Shown: positions 1 to 9,228 of the stretch, in pieces
Numbering within the stretch: the stretch's first letter is position 1
Layout of the letters: each line of letters starts with the position of its first letter
Assembly: GCA_035516965.1 (NCBI GenBank)
Contig: DATIZR010000037.1
Location: 1 to 48,198, forward strand
DNA from: Nitrospirota bacterium
GTDB lineage: Bacteria; Nitrospirota; UBA9217
Length of the DNA: 48,198 nt
Direction: 5' to 3'
The notes under the pieces: generated by a model
What the model saw: only the letters and a program-made list of their open reading frames with translations
Database searches by the model: none
What the model was told of the DNA's origin: nothing
Made by a program: the position numbers and the translations under genes

Positions 1-1
1 A

Positions 2-76
2 TGGTGGGCGCTGCTGGGATTGAACCAGCGGCCCCTGCCGTGTGAAGGCAGTGCTCTCCCGCTGAGCTAAGCGCCC
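2..76 (-). tRNA. tRNA-Val (anticodon CAC)
   Basis: Reading the minus strand from 76, the sequence folds as a full cloverleaf. The 7-bp acceptor stem starts GGGCGCT and pairs with AGCGCCC. The D arm contains AGCTCAG, and a CTGCC/GGCAG anticodon stem encloses the loop TTCACAC, giving anticodon CAC (valine, codon GUG). The T arm contains GGTTCAATCC. An A discriminator is followed by an encoded CCA at 4-2. The mature body is 76-5. Confidence 0.95.
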
Positions 77-87
77 GAACGGATACT

Positions 88-116
88 TTTTAACACAGGA
101 AACGCTTGTTCGTCAA
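88..116 (-). promoter_or_regulatory. sigma70-type promoter of tRNA-Val
   Basis: On the minus strand, TTGACG (116-111) lies 17 bp from a TTAAAA -10-like element (93-88). The mature tRNA begins about 11 bases further on. The -35 box is near-consensus and the -10 is weak. The rest of 77-260 shows no gene. Confidence 0.5.
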
Positions 117-260
117 GACAAATCTCAAACACTGTGCCCGGTGTGGACATGCTGTGCGTGAAAGGTTTGGACCAAGCGCGAAATGCGTGGGGTTGTGAGA
201 CAATCTCAGGACAGGTTATGGTTTCCTTTGCGCAGGTTGTGACCTCGCGGTACATGACGT

Positions 261-1424
261 CTAATCAACGATCACGATCGCGCATTTGAGGTACTGCGTC
301 TCCCTTGCCGCAAGCAGCATCGGATGGTCTCGGGCCTGGGAGCGCATCTCCAGGAGGCGCGCCTGTCTTCCCGCGGAATGCGCCGCATCGATCAGCATCT
401 CCCTGAACAGGTCCTCGTCGACATGATGGGAACAGGAGCAGGTCACCAGGATGCCGCCGGGTTCGAGCAGCCGCATACCGCGAAGATTGAGTTCCTTGTA
501 TCCCTTGAGCCCTTCCCGCACCTTGGCCCTGCTCTTCACGAACGCGGGCGGGTCCAGGATGATGCAGCCGAACTGTTCACGCTGCCGTTCACGCTCCCGC
601 AGCTCCTCGAACACATCGGCGGTCCTGAACGAAGCTGCCAGACCATTGAGCTCCGCATTGCCGATGGCGAGATCCACGGCCTTCCGGGACGAATCGATTC
701 CCGTCACCTCCGACGCGCCGAAGCTTGCAGCCGAAAGCGACCAGGCCCCGACATAGCAGAAGCAGTCCAATGTCCGTCTGCCTGTTACGATCCGGCTGAG
801 CGCCTGCCGGTTCTCGCGTTGATCGAAGAAAAAGCCTGTTTTCTGCCCTTCGAGCACGTCGACCTGATACTTGAGGCCCGATTCCTCGATAGTGACCGGG
901 CCCGTACAGGTACCGAGGACGACACGTTTTTCCTGCGGCAACCCTTCAAGTTCGCGGGTCGTCGTGTCGTTGCGCAGCACGATGGTTCGGGGCCGGTATT
1001 CATCGCTCAAGGCGGCGAGAATGGTGTCGAGCTGCCGGTCGATGCCCGCGGTCAGGGACTGGACCACGAGCGCATCTGCATATTTGTCAACGATCAGGCC
1101 AGGAATCCCATCTCCTTCACTGAAGACCGCGCGGAAGGAGTCCCCGAAGCCCAGAGCAGACCTGAGCCGGTGCGCAGCGGCGATCTTCCCGCGAAAGAAG
1201 GCCTGGTCTATCTCCTCGCGGCTTCTCGTCAGGATCCTCACCGCGATCAGCGAGTGCGGGTTGATATAGCCGCGGGCAACGAACCTGCCAGAACTGTCCA
1301 GGACATCGACGATATCGCCGGGCGAAGGGACATCCTTCATCCGGTCGAGTTCGTTGCTGAAGATCCAGGGATGACCCCGAAGGATGCGGCGGGCCTCTTT
1401 TTTCTTGAGTTTGACAGTTTTCAT
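261..1424 (-). CDS. rlmI: RlmI-like class I SAM-dependent rRNA (cytosine-C5) methyltransferase
   Basis: This 387-residue protein resembles the RlmI/YccW family, which methylates a cytosine in 23S rRNA. Its N-terminal ~80 residues are PUA-like (LKKKEARRILRGHPWIFSNE). A central RNA-binding region leads into a Rossmann methyltransferase domain with LDCFCYVGAWSLSAASFGA and VTGIDSS for SAM binding. The catalytic motifs are DPPAFVKS and TCSCSHHV, the latter carrying the cysteine expected of m5C enzymes. The ATG at 1424 is chosen over an in-frame TTG at 1439 because it gives the usual MKTVKLKK start; neither has a good ribosome site. It lies 101 bp downstream of the surA-like gene on the same strand and may be cotranscribed with it. 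Substrate position is inferred from family membership. Confidence 0.85.
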   Translation of the reverse strand: MKTVKLKKKEARRILRGHPWIFSNELDRMKDVPSPGDIVDVLDSSGRFVARGYINPHSLIAVRILTRSREEIDQAFFRGKIAAAHRLRSALGFGDSFRAVFSEGDGIPGLIVDKYADALVVQSLTAGIDRQLDTILAALSDEYRPRTIVLRNDTTTRELEGLPQEKRVVLGTCTGPVTIEESGLKYQVDVLEGQKTGFFFDQRENRQALSRIVTGRRTLDCFCYVGAWSLSAASFGASEVTGIDSSRKAVDLAIGNAELNGLAASFRTADVFEELRERERQREQFGCIILDPPAFVKSRAKVREGLKGYKELNLRGMRLLEPGGILVTCSCSHHVDEDLFREMLIDAAHSAGRQARLLEMRSQARDHPMLLAARETQYLKCAIVIVD

Positions 1425-1525
1425 GCAGAGGGAGGTCAAAAAACAGAGGCCGGCCAGGGACAGTCAGCAGGCCTGGCGGAATTCGCATTGCCCGTCTTCC
1501 GGCGTCTGTCTTCTGCCCTCTGCAT

Positions 1526-2464
1526 TTAGAGGCGGTTCTCGATGGTCGAATCGCTCCGCAGGGTCTGGAGCCAGCTTCGGTAGGTGTTCTCCAGCCGCTG
1601 GTCGTAGAGCATCTTGGTGATCTCGTCCTTGACCTTCTCGTAGGGCGTGATCGCCGTGCGCACCTCTTCGAGACGGATGATATGCAGGCCGCCTGCGCAC
1701 CGGATGGGCCCGCGGATCTCGCCCGGCTTCAGCCCTCGCGTGGCCTCCGCGATCTCGGGGATGGCCTGGTCTCGCTGCAGAAAGCCAAGGTCTCCGCCGA
1801 TTGCGGCGCTCTCGCTTTCCGAAAGCTCCCTGGCCAGGCGGGGGAAATCCTCACCCTTCTTAGCACGCGCCAGCGCCGCTTCCGCCCTCTCGCGGACTGC
1901 GGCAACCTCGGCGGAAGTGGCGTCATCGGCCAGCCGGAAGAATATCTGACGCACACGTATTTCCTCCGGGAGGGAGTACTGACTGACATTGCGGTCGTAG
2001 TAGGCGCGCACCTCGGCCTCGTCCACGGCAAGGCCGGACCGCACGAACTTGTTGAACATGCGGGAAAGGGTCATTTGCTCCCGGAGCTCGTTCCGGTACT
2101 GCTCCAGGGTGATCCCCTCCTTCGCCAGCGCGGCATCGAACTGCTTCGCGTCCATCGAGTTCCGCTTCATGATGTCCGCCACGGCGTCGGCAAGCTCCTT
2201 GTCCGTGACGTCCATGCCTGCCTTCCTGGCGGCAGCCATCTGGAGCTTTCGGTCGATCATGTCCTCCAGCAGCAGGCGCTCGCTCTGCTTTCCCTCGGTT
2301 TTCTTCAGCGCTTCCTCCCGCTGCAGATCGCTCATGGTAATGATCTCGCCGTTCACGACGGCAACGACGCGGTCCACGACCACGGATGCGCTGGCCCCCA
2401 AGGGCATCGCGGAGAAGAAGAGTATGGACAGCATGGCAGCGCATGCCAGGAGGTTTTTTTTCAT
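1526..2464 (-). CDS. surA: SurA-like periplasmic peptidylprolyl isomerase/chaperone
   Basis: This 312-residue exported protein has a signal peptide (MKKNLLACAAMLSILFFSA, cleaved near ASA). A SurA N-terminal chaperone domain follows (VVDRVVAVVNGEIITMSDL, then the helical segment to about residue 165). One parvulin PPIC domain runs from about 170 to 265 (IRVRQIFFRLADD, GGDLGFLQRD, GGLHIIRLEE), and a C-terminal helix returns to the chaperone core. E. coli SurA has two parvulin domains; this has one, the common form outside gammaproteobacteria. It probably escorts outer-membrane proteins through the periplasm. The ATG at 2464 is preferred to one at 2494 because it places the signal peptide at the N-terminus. 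Confidence 0.9.
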   Translation of the reverse strand: MKKNLLACAAMLSILFFSAMPLGASASVVVDRVVAVVNGEIITMSDLQREEALKKTEGKQSERLLLEDMIDRKLQMAAARKAGMDVTDKELADAVADIMKRNSMDAKQFDAALAKEGITLEQYRNELREQMTLSRMFNKFVRSGLAVDEAEVRAYYDRNVSQYSLPEEIRVRQIFFRLADDATSAEVAAVRERAEAALARAKKGEDFPRLARELSESESAAIGGDLGFLQRDQAIPEIAEATRGLKPGEIRGPIRCAGGLHIIRLEEVRTAITPYEKVKDEITKMLYDQRLENTYRSWLQTLRSDSTIENRL

Positions 2465-2587
2465 CGTTCCGATTCCCTGCACTTCATGAGGCACCCTTTT
2501 TTATTGCCTTTTGGCAATGAGTTTATTATTATCCAATACAAAAATCGATGGAAGGACGGTCTGACAACCCGTCCCTGCGGTGAATCC

Positions 2588-3781
2588 ATGAAAACGATCG
2601 TTATTCTGCTCTCCCTTTTCCTCGCCCCGGCATGTTCGGCGTCGGCCGCAGAACAGCAGCTGCTGCCCGTGGAGGAAATCACGATTGCCGCCGTCGGCGA
2701 CCTGATGCTCGGCGGCAGGGCCGAACCGTTTCTGGAACAGTTCGGACCCGACTATCCCTATCGCAATGTGCTGCCTGCTTTGAGGCGGGCCGACCTGATT
2801 GCCGGCAATCTTGAATCGCCCATCTCGGCCCGGGGCACGGCCGTGGAAAACAAGAAGTTCACCCTTCGCGCCGGGCCCCTTGCCGCTCGCTCCCTCGCCA
2901 GCGCCGGTATCCGCGTCGTATCGCTCGCCAACAACCACTCAATGGACTTCGGACCGCTTGCCCTCCAGGACACGATGGCCGCATTGAACGAGAGCAATAT
3001 CCTCTTCACGGGAGCCGGCATGGATCTGAACGATGCGCGGGCGCCGGCTATCGTTAAAATCAAAGGGAGGACGCTCGCCTTCCTCTCCTACTCCCTCACG
3101 TTCCCCCTCGAATTCTTCGCTTCCGCCGGCAGGCCGGGTACGGCCCCGGGCTATGCCGATTTCGTCAAAGCGGATATCGAGAAAGTGCGCCCCTCGGCAG
3201 ACATCGTCGTCGTGTCTTTTCACTGGGGGGCCGAGCTGATGACCGCAGCAAAGGATTACCAGATCGAGCTTGGCCGCCAGGCGATCGACTGGGGGGCCGA
3301 TCTCGTACTCGGCCATCATCCGCACGTGTTGCAGGACATCGAACTTTACAAGGGGCGCCTGATCGTCTACAGCCTCGGCAACTTCGTGTTCGGCTCGGAG
3401 AGCGACCGCACAAACTGGAGTATGATACTCCTTTTGACCTTCCGAGGCAACACCCTGTCCCGCGTCGAGGCCGTGCCCATCGACGTGAACAACTACCGGG
3501 TGAAATACCAGCCCCGCATCCTGCGGGGAAAACTGGCCCGGGACGTCCTGGCAGGGATCAATGCCGTTTCAGCACGGTTCACGACCTCGCTGGACATCGT
3601 TGACGACCGCGGAATCCTGAACGTGTCCGGACCGGTGTCAGTGCAAAAGAACGACACGCCCCGCGCATCTGCCACCGCACCTGATCCGACACGGCCCGTG
3701 GATAGGCAGTCCGCTATTGCCTCCGGCACGGTCACTTCCCCGACGGTTCCGGAGTTTCCCCGGCCAGCGCCTGGTAATTGA
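2588..3781 (+). CDS. CapA-family (PGA_cap) metallophosphoesterase-like exported protein
   Basis: The 397-residue product has an N-terminal signal (MKTIVILLSLFLAPACSASA; the cysteine could make it a lipoprotein). A full PGA_cap domain follows, related to CapA/PgsA of poly-gamma-glutamate synthesis and to calcineurin-like phosphoesterases. Visible motifs in order are AAVGDLMLGG, AGNLESPIS, SLANNHSMDFG, VVSFHWGAEL, GHHPHVLQDIE and YSLGNFVFGS, covering the metal ligands and the catalytic histidines. The last ~60 residues are a low-complexity Thr/Pro/Ala tail. No capB or capC homologue is nearby, so a capsule role is not supported here; these stand-alone proteins are common and poorly characterised. 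The 3' end overlaps the convergent surA-like gene by 50 bp. The open frame extends 302 codons upstream antisense to surA, but ATG 2588 is the natural start. Confidence 0.85.
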   Translation: MKTIVILLSLFLAPACSASAAEQQLLPVEEITIAAVGDLMLGGRAEPFLEQFGPDYPYRNVLPALRRADLIAGNLESPISARGTAVENKKFTLRAGPLAARSLASAGIRVVSLANNHSMDFGPLALQDTMAALNESNILFTGAGMDLNDARAPAIVKIKGRTLAFLSYSLTFPLEFFASAGRPGTAPGYADFVKADIEKVRPSADIVVVSFHWGAELMTAAKDYQIELGRQAIDWGADLVLGHHPHVLQDIELYKGRLIVYSLGNFVFGSESDRTNWSMILLLTFRGNTLSRVEAVPIDVNNYRVKYQPRILRGKLARDVLAGINAVSARFTTSLDIVDDRGILNVSGPVSVQKNDTPRASATAPDPTRPVDRQSAIASGTVTSPTVPEFPRPAPGN

Positions 3782-4712
3782 CCTCGAATTTCGTCCGTGA
3801 CCGGAGCTCCGTGATCCACGCCTTGTAGCGGTGGTCTTCTTTATCCTTGCGCAACCGTTCAGCGATATCCCGGTATGCCTCGTCCAGGCCGATCCGGCCC
3901 GCCTTGCGCCGGTCCTCGAGCTTGAATATGTGATATCCGTAAGGGCTCTTTACGATCCCGCTGTGCGCCCCCTTCTGCAGGCCGAAGACCACGTTGAACT
4001 CGCCGGGCATGTCCCCCATGGCAAAGTAGCCGAGGTCGCCGCCTTTTTCGGCCTCGGGTGCCGTGGACCTTTGCCTCGCCACCGCGGCGAAGTCCGCCCC
4101 ACCCTGGAGCTGGTCGAGCACACCTTGCGCCTCAGCCTCGGTCGCCACCACGATCTGGCGAACACGCACCTGTTCCGGCCGCTCGAACTCGTAGGGATTC
4201 GCCTGGTAGTAGCGCCGCACCTCAGCGCCGGACACTGCCACGCGCTTGTTCACGTCGCGGGCCAACAGCCGCTCGATCATCATGTCCTCCCAGACATCGG
4301 ACTTCCACTTCTCGAAATCGATGCCCAAGGCCGCGAGCGTCTCCCTGATGTCCTTGTTGCTATCCGTGCGCAGCGACTCGATACGCCTGGTGATCTCCGG
4401 CAGGCTGATCTTGATCCGCTTCCGCTGCGCCTCGCGCAGCATCATCTTCCGCTCGATCAGGCGGTTCAGAAAGTCCTGCTTGACCTGAAACTCCACATCG
4501 TGCTCGGGCTTGTACCCCGCCCGTGAAAAGCGCTCAAGGAACTCGGCAAGCGTGATCGGGTCCCCGTTCACGGTCGCCACGATCCTCACTTCTGCCGAGA
4601 CCGCGGGGGCAGGAGCCGCGGGGCGGGGCTCCTGTTTTTTCGTGCACGAAAAAAACAGAAGCCCCAGCAGGAACGCCGGGGCCGTATAGAGTATGAATCG
4701 GGATCTCTTCAT
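3732..4712 (-). CDS. SurA-like lipoprotein with parvulin PPIase domain
   Basis: This 326-residue protein begins with a lipoprotein signal (FLLGLLFFSC, lipobox cysteine about residue 23) and a Pro/Ala linker. A SurA_N-type chaperone domain follows (VRIVATVNGDPITLAEFLERF onward). One parvulin domain spans about 185-280 (VRVRQIVVATEAEAQ, KGGDLGYFAMGDMP, SPYGYHIFKLED). It likely assists folding of exported proteins at the membrane. It lies 20 bp after the stop of the next SurA-like gene and is probably in the same mfd operon. There is no Shine-Dalgarno sequence before ATG 4712, which fits translational coupling. It overlaps capA tail to tail. Confidence 0.87.
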   Translation of the reverse strand: MKRSRFILYTAPAFLLGLLFFSCTKKQEPRPAAPAPAVSAEVRIVATVNGDPITLAEFLERFSRAGYKPEHDVEFQVKQDFLNRLIERKMMLREAQRKRIKISLPEITRRIESLRTDSNKDIRETLAALGIDFEKWKSDVWEDMMIERLLARDVNKRVAVSGAEVRRYYQANPYEFERPEQVRVRQIVVATEAEAQGVLDQLQGGADFAAVARQRSTAPEAEKGGDLGYFAMGDMPGEFNVVFGLQKGAHSGIVKSPYGYHIFKLEDRRKAGRIGLDEAYRDIAERLRKDKEDHRYKAWITELRSRTKFEVNYQALAGETPEPSGK

Positions 4713-4732
4713 GGGGACGTCGGGGGGCGCGT

Positions 4733-5437
4733 TTATTTTTGCTTGCTTTCTTCCTTTGCGGGGCCGGCCTTCTGCTGCTCCAGGCCACCGGTCGCCGCGG
4801 GGCGCTGCAGGGAGGCAGCCGCTTCGTCCAAGGCCTTTTCGTCCACCGTTATGGTGGCCTTTGCCCTGAGCGCCTTGGCATATTCAAGATACAGGTCGCG
4901 CTGCTTCTCGGCGAGCAGCCTGCGCTTCAGCTGCGGCTCCACGTCCTTGAAGGCGAGCTTCTTGCCGTCCGGCGTCCGCATCTTATCGGCGTTCTTGTTG
5001 TAGTAGTCCTTCACCTCATCGTCCGTGGGCTGCGCCACCTTGTTCAGCTTGTCCGAAAGCTCCTTCTTGAGAAGGCTGTTGAACAGTTCGTTCCGGTAGT
5101 CGTCCTGGACCCTGCGCTCCATCTCCTTCTTGAGCATCTCCTGCCGCTTCTTGAAGTCGGGGTCCTTGTCCAGCCCCTGCCGCCTGGCCTCCTGCAGCAC
5201 GACCTCGATGCCGATCAGGTCGTCCAGGAACTCCTTCCGGGACTTCGGATCGCTGGCAACGGACTGCTCCATCTGGAAGTTATCGAGCCCCTCGATCTGC
5301 CGTTTGAAGTCAGCTGCCGTGATCTTCGCCCGGTTCACCCGGGCGATCACGGCGCTGTCCGGCCCTTTGCTGCATCCCGTGCCTGCCAGCAGGAATGCAA
5401 GCAGGGTCACGACCATGATGCCTTTACGCGTGTTCAT
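4733..5437 (-). CDS. SurA_N-type chaperone lipoprotein lacking a PPIase domain
   Basis: The 234-residue product has a lipoprotein signal (MVVTLLAFLLAGTGC, Cys about residue 22). A SurA N-domain signature follows (AVIARVNRAKITAADFKRQIEGL), then a charged helical region and a segment like the SurA C-helix (DEVKDYYNKNADKMRT, LKRRLLAEKQRDLYLEYAKAL). No parvulin motif (GGDLG, YGYHI) is present where one would lie between the helices. It is therefore a chaperone-only relative. The tail is Ala/Gln/Lys-rich. A GGAGG precedes ATG 5437 by ten bases. It sits 87 bp downstream of mfd and 20 bp upstream of a full PPIase paralogue. Confidence 0.8.
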   Translation of the reverse strand: MNTRKGIMVVTLLAFLLAGTGCSKGPDSAVIARVNRAKITAADFKRQIEGLDNFQMEQSVASDPKSRKEFLDDLIGIEVVLQEARRQGLDKDPDFKKRQEMLKKEMERRVQDDYRNELFNSLLKKELSDKLNKVAQPTDDEVKDYYNKNADKMRTPDGKKLAFKDVEPQLKRRLLAEKQRDLYLEYAKALRAKATITVDEKALDEAAASLQRPAATGGLEQQKAGPAKEESKQK

Positions 5438-5524
5438 GAAATGATTTCCTCCGAGGTTTTATTTAGTCATTAGGATAAGGAAAGGCGGATGATTGATGAA
5501 TACGTGTGGTGATTTTATAACACA

Positions 5525-8500
5525 CTACCGTAGTTCCTGCAAGCATTTTTTCACCGCATCTGACGCGGTCCGGAGCGACCCGTCGGCCAGGGAGACCTGC
5601 AGCGTGTATTCCGGGATCAGCCTGATCCTCCCCTTGTTCTTCTTGAGCAGGGCCATGACCCGGTCCGGCGGGATGTTCGCGCCCTCGGCAAAGGTGACGC
5701 TGACCGTGTCCTTCCCCCCGTCGATCCGGGCCACCCCGGCCTTCTTCGCGATGAGCTTGATGCTCATGATCTCGATCAGGTTCGCCGCCGGCTCGGGCAG
5801 CTCGCCGTAGCGGTCCCGGAGCTCGTCGGTCAAATCCCGGAGCTGCGTCTCATCGCCGGCGCTGGAGACCTCCTTGTACGCCGCGAGCCGCAGGCTAACA
5901 TCATAGATATACTCTTCGGGAATGAAGGCGGAAGCCCGCAGGTTGATCTGAGTATCCGGCTCGTGCGCGATCTCCTCGCCGCGCAGCTCGGCCATGGCCT
6001 CTTCCATCATCTGGGTGTAGAGGTCGATTCCCACGGCGGCAATGTGTCCCGACTGCTGTTTGCCGAGCAGGTTGCCGGCACCGCGGGTCTCAAGGTCCTG
6101 GGCCGCGATGCGGAACCCTGCACCGAGTTCGGACAGCTCCTGGATCGCCCGGAGCCGCTTGCGCGCCACGTCGGAGAGCGCCTCATCAGCGGGTGCGAGC
6201 AGGTAAGCATAGGCCTTCTCTCGGCTCCTTCCGACGCGCCCCTTGATCTGGTACAGGTCGGCCAGGCCGAACCGGTCAGCCCGGTTGATGATGATCGTGT
6301 TCGCCGTAGGGATGTCGATGCCGGACTCGATGATCGTCGTCGTCACGAGCACGTTCAACGCCCCGGAAAGGAATTGGGACATGACGCCCTCGATCTCCCG
6401 TTCGTGCAGCTGCCCGTGGGCGACGCCGACCCTGCCCTCCGGCACGAGGCCCTGAATAAAGGCTGCCATGCGCTCGATGCCCTGGACCCGGTTGTGCACG
6501 AAAAAGACCTGCCCCCCGCGCCCGAGCTCGTGCATGATCGCCTCGCGGATCACGCGCTTCCCGTAGCGCGCGAGCACGACCTGGATCGCCTGGCGGTCCA
6601 GCGGGGGCGTCTGGATGATCGAGAGGTCTCGAATTCCCGAGAGCGACATGTGGAGGGTACGAGGGATCGGCGTTGCCGTGAGCGTCAGTACGTCCACGAG
6701 CTTCTTGAACTCCTTGATGCGCTCCTTGTGCTTCACGCCGAACTTGTGCTCCTCGTCCACCACCAGGAGGCCGAGGGTCTTGAAGGAGATGTCCTTCTGG
6801 AGGAGCCGGTGCGTGCCGATCACGACGTCCACGACGCCGCTCTTCATGCCTTTGAGCGTCTCTTGCTGTTCGGCTCTGGTCCTGAAGCGCGAGAGCAGGT
6901 CAACGCGGATCGAGAACTGCTTCAGCCGCTCCGAGAACGTCCGAAAATGCTGGTCGGCGAGCAGCGTGGTTGGCACGAGCACGGCGGCCTGCATCCCGTC
7001 CTCGACCGCCTTGAAGGTGGCCCGAAGGGCGACCTCGGTCTTTCCGTATCCCACGTCCCCGCACACGAGCCGGTCCATGGGCCTCGGCCGCTGCATGTCC
7101 GTGAGCACTTCCTCGATGGCCTTCTGCTGATCCGGCGTCTCCTCGTAGGGGAACGCGGCTTCGAACTCGCGGTAAAGATTGTCCGGCGGCGTAAAGGACC
7201 TGCGCTGCATGGCTTCCCGGGCGGCATACAGGGCGACGAGCTGCTGCGCCATCTCCAGGATGTCCTTCCTGACCTTCTCCTTGGTCCGGGCCCACTGGAG
7301 CGCCCCGAGCCGGTCGAGTTTCGGGGCGCCGCCGTCCGCGCCGATGTACTTCTGCACCTTGTCAAGGCTGTAGAGCGGCACGTAGAGCTTCGCGTCAGGC
7401 TCGTAGCGGAGCACCAGGAAATCCGTCTCGAACCCGTCGACGGTGATGCGCGTCAGCCCTTGGTACTCGCCCACACCGTAATCCGTGTGGACCACGAAAT
7501 CCCCGGGCTTCAGCTCCTTGAACGTGGAGAGAAAGGGCGTGGTCTTCGTTCGGGCGGTTGAAGGACGATGCACCTTCCTGCCGAAGATCTCTTCCTCGGT
7601 TATCACGGTGAGGCCGAGCTCCTGCCACGCAAACCCCTCCGACAGCCGGCCGACCAGCGCCGTCACCGGGAAGGGGCCCGACTGCTGCTCCTCCAGCCGT
7701 GTACCGGCCGCGAGCCCGAGTCCGTACTCCACGAACAGTTTCTTGAGCCTGCCCGCCGCCTCTTCGGTTCCGCACACGATCGCCACCCGGTTGAAGTCCC
7801 GCAGCCGCTTCAGCTTCTCCACAAGGCTGGACATGGTTCCATCGCCCCCGGGCCCCCTTTCGTCCACGCTGACCGGTTTTGTCAGGCGGACCCCGAGCCA
7901 GGCGGCTGACTTCGTGTCCATGCGAAGGCCCCTGCCCGTGCCGAGCAGGCCGATGGTGACCGTCGGAACGTTCAGGAGCGAAGCCTCGATGTCCTTCTGA
8001 TCAAGATACAGGTCCGAAACCGCCGGCAGCGTTCTTCCCTCTGCGCTCTCCTCCCCTCTCCCCTCGTCGGCCTTGAGACCGAACGCCTCCATTTCCTTCT
8101 TGAGGTCATCGGGTTCCATGAGGGCGAAGAGACTGTCCCCGGGGGCGTACCGGAATAGGCTGTCCATGTGATAGAAGAAGGGAGCAAGGAACTCGCCGCC
8201 CGGGGGAAGGATGCCTTCGCGGACCTGGTCAAGAAACTCCTTCATCTTGAAGCCGCGTTCATCCGTCGTCATTGTGTTGTTCAGATGTTCGATCCCCTGC
8301 TCGTTGATGATCAGCTCCCGGACCGGCAGCAGCACGGCCTCCGCAATCTCTCCGGTCGAGCGCTGTGTTTCGGGATCGAAACGTCGCAGCGATTCGATCC
8401 GGTCGCCGAAGAGCTCCATGCGGATGGGATATTCCTGCAGGGGAGAGAAAAAATCGATGATCCCGCCCCGCCTGCTGAACTCGCCAACACGAGTGACGAG

Positions 8501-9007
8501 CGAGGCGGATTCATAGCCGGCTGCGGTCAGCCCGGCAATGAACTGGTCAGCGTCGATGGCCGTTGTCATTGTGATGGTCCTGACCGAATCAACAAAGAGC
8601 TCCCAGGGGGGAAGCTTCTGCATGAGCGACGGGATCGGGACGATGTACACGCCCGGATTCCCGGCGATGAGGCCATACAGGAAGCGCATGCGCTCCCCCA
8701 CGGTGCGGCTGTCGGGAGAATCTGCTTCGAAGGGAAGCAGTCCCCACGTCGGGAAGGTTCGGATCTCAACCGGTTCCCCGCCCTCCGGATGGAGCAGCTT
8801 CTGCGTGAAGAACCGCAGATCCTCGGCAAGCGTTTCCGCCGCGTCCTCGGACGCGGTGACAACGATGATCGGCCTCCGGGCCTCCTGTCTCAGGCCGAAT
8901 AAAAAGAGGGCCTTTGAGGCCCCCCAGAGTTCGCTCACATCTATGGTATTGCGCCCTGCCCGGAGGTCGTTGACGACAGGCAGGACCATGTCTCTCAGGC
9001 TTTTCAT
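5525..9007 (-). CDS. mfd: Mfd transcription-repair coupling factor
   Basis: At 1160 residues this is a full-length Mfd, the ATP-driven translocase that removes stalled RNA polymerase and recruits UvrA to lesions. The N-terminal UvrB-like module (to about 330) is followed by a species-variable region. The RNA polymerase-interacting CarD-like domain comes next (LKPGDFVVHTDYGVGEYQGL). The helicase motor has Walker A VCGDVGYGKTEVALRATFKA, DEEHKFGVKHKERIKE and TLTATPIPRTLHMSLSGIRD. The TRG region (VGRSREKAYAYLL) and a C-terminal TRCF domain complete it. The start at 9007 is preferred to an ATG at 9061 because a promoter lies at 9017-9045, between the two. There is no ribosome site, so the transcript may be nearly leaderless. 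Confidence 0.97.
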   Translation of the reverse strand: MKSLRDMVLPVVNDLRAGRNTIDVSELWGASKALFLFGLRQEARRPIIVVTASEDAAETLAEDLRFFTQKLLHPEGGEPVEIRTFPTWGLLPFEADSPDSRTVGERMRFLYGLIAGNPGVYIVPIPSLMQKLPPWELFVDSVRTITMTTAIDADQFIAGLTAAGYESASLVTRVGEFSRRGGIIDFFSPLQEYPIRMELFGDRIESLRRFDPETQRSTGEIAEAVLLPVRELIINEQGIEHLNNTMTTDERGFKMKEFLDQVREGILPPGGEFLAPFFYHMDSLFRYAPGDSLFALMEPDDLKKEMEAFGLKADEGRGEESAEGRTLPAVSDLYLDQKDIEASLLNVPTVTIGLLGTGRGLRMDTKSAAWLGVRLTKPVSVDERGPGGDGTMSSLVEKLKRLRDFNRVAIVCGTEEAAGRLKKLFVEYGLGLAAGTRLEEQQSGPFPVTALVGRLSEGFAWQELGLTVITEEEIFGRKVHRPSTARTKTTPFLSTFKELKPGDFVVHTDYGVGEYQGLTRITVDGFETDFLVLRYEPDAKLYVPLYSLDKVQKYIGADGGAPKLDRLGALQWARTKEKVRKDILEMAQQLVALYAAREAMQRRSFTPPDNLYREFEAAFPYEETPDQQKAIEEVLTDMQRPRPMDRLVCGDVGYGKTEVALRATFKAVEDGMQAAVLVPTTLLADQHFRTFSERLKQFSIRVDLLSRFRTRAEQQETLKGMKSGVVDVVIGTHRLLQKDISFKTLGLLVVDEEHKFGVKHKERIKEFKKLVDVLTLTATPIPRTLHMSLSGIRDLSIIQTPPLDRQAIQVVLARYGKRVIREAIMHELGRGGQVFFVHNRVQGIERMAAFIQGLVPEGRVGVAHGQLHEREIEGVMSQFLSGALNVLVTTTIIESGIDIPTANTIIINRADRFGLADLYQIKGRVGRSREKAYAYLLAPADEALSDVARKRLRAIQELSELGAGFRIAAQDLETRGAGNLLGKQQSGHIAAVGIDLYTQMMEEAMAELRGEEIAHEPDTQINLRASAFIPEEYIYDVSLRLAAYKEVSSAGDETQLRDLTDELRDRYGELPEPAANLIEIMSIKLIAKKAGVARIDGGKDTVSVTFAEGANIPPDRVMALLKKNKGRIRLIPEYTLQVSLADGSLRTASDAVKKCLQELR

Positions 9008-9016
9008 GGACGGGGC

Positions 9017-9045
9017 ACTATAACACAGGACCAGGGTGAATTCAA
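9017..9045 (-). promoter_or_regulatory. sigma70-type promoter of mfd
   Basis: On the minus strand, TTGAAT (9045-9040), a 17-bp spacer and TATAGT (9022-9017) lie directly upstream of the mfd ATG at 9007. Initiation 6-7 bases after the -10 would leave a leader of only a few bases. This is consistent with the absence of a Shine-Dalgarno sequence. Confidence 0.5.
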
Positions 9046-9228
9046 TACGAGGAGGACGCATCCGTGGTGGAATGCGGAAGTTCAGGAACCACTGACAATA
9101 TCACCTACGCTTCCCGGTCACCGCGCAGACTTATTAAACCTGCTGCTTCCGAGACACTTTGACTGATCGGAGCAGCGTAGCCTGCAAGAGGGTTGTCTGT
9201 CCGATGCTCCTGGGAAGGCAGGACTCGT

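Noticed and set aside
67-255. 62-codon minus-strand frame next to tRNA-Val
   Set aside because: It overlaps the tRNA and its promoter and has no ribosome site.
324-1529. Long plus-strand open frame of 401 codons
   Set aside because: It runs antisense to the RlmI-like gene, has no recognisable domain or ribosome site, and is the usual shadow in GC-rich DNA.
2503-2518. ATTGCC-tttt-GGCAAT hairpin between surA and capA
   Set aside because: The stem has only six base pairs and lies between divergent genes, where a terminator is not expected.
5963-7561. 532-codon plus-strand frame opposite mfd
   Set aside because: Antisense shadow: composition is His/Arg/Leu-rich with no motif, and mfd is clearly the real gene.
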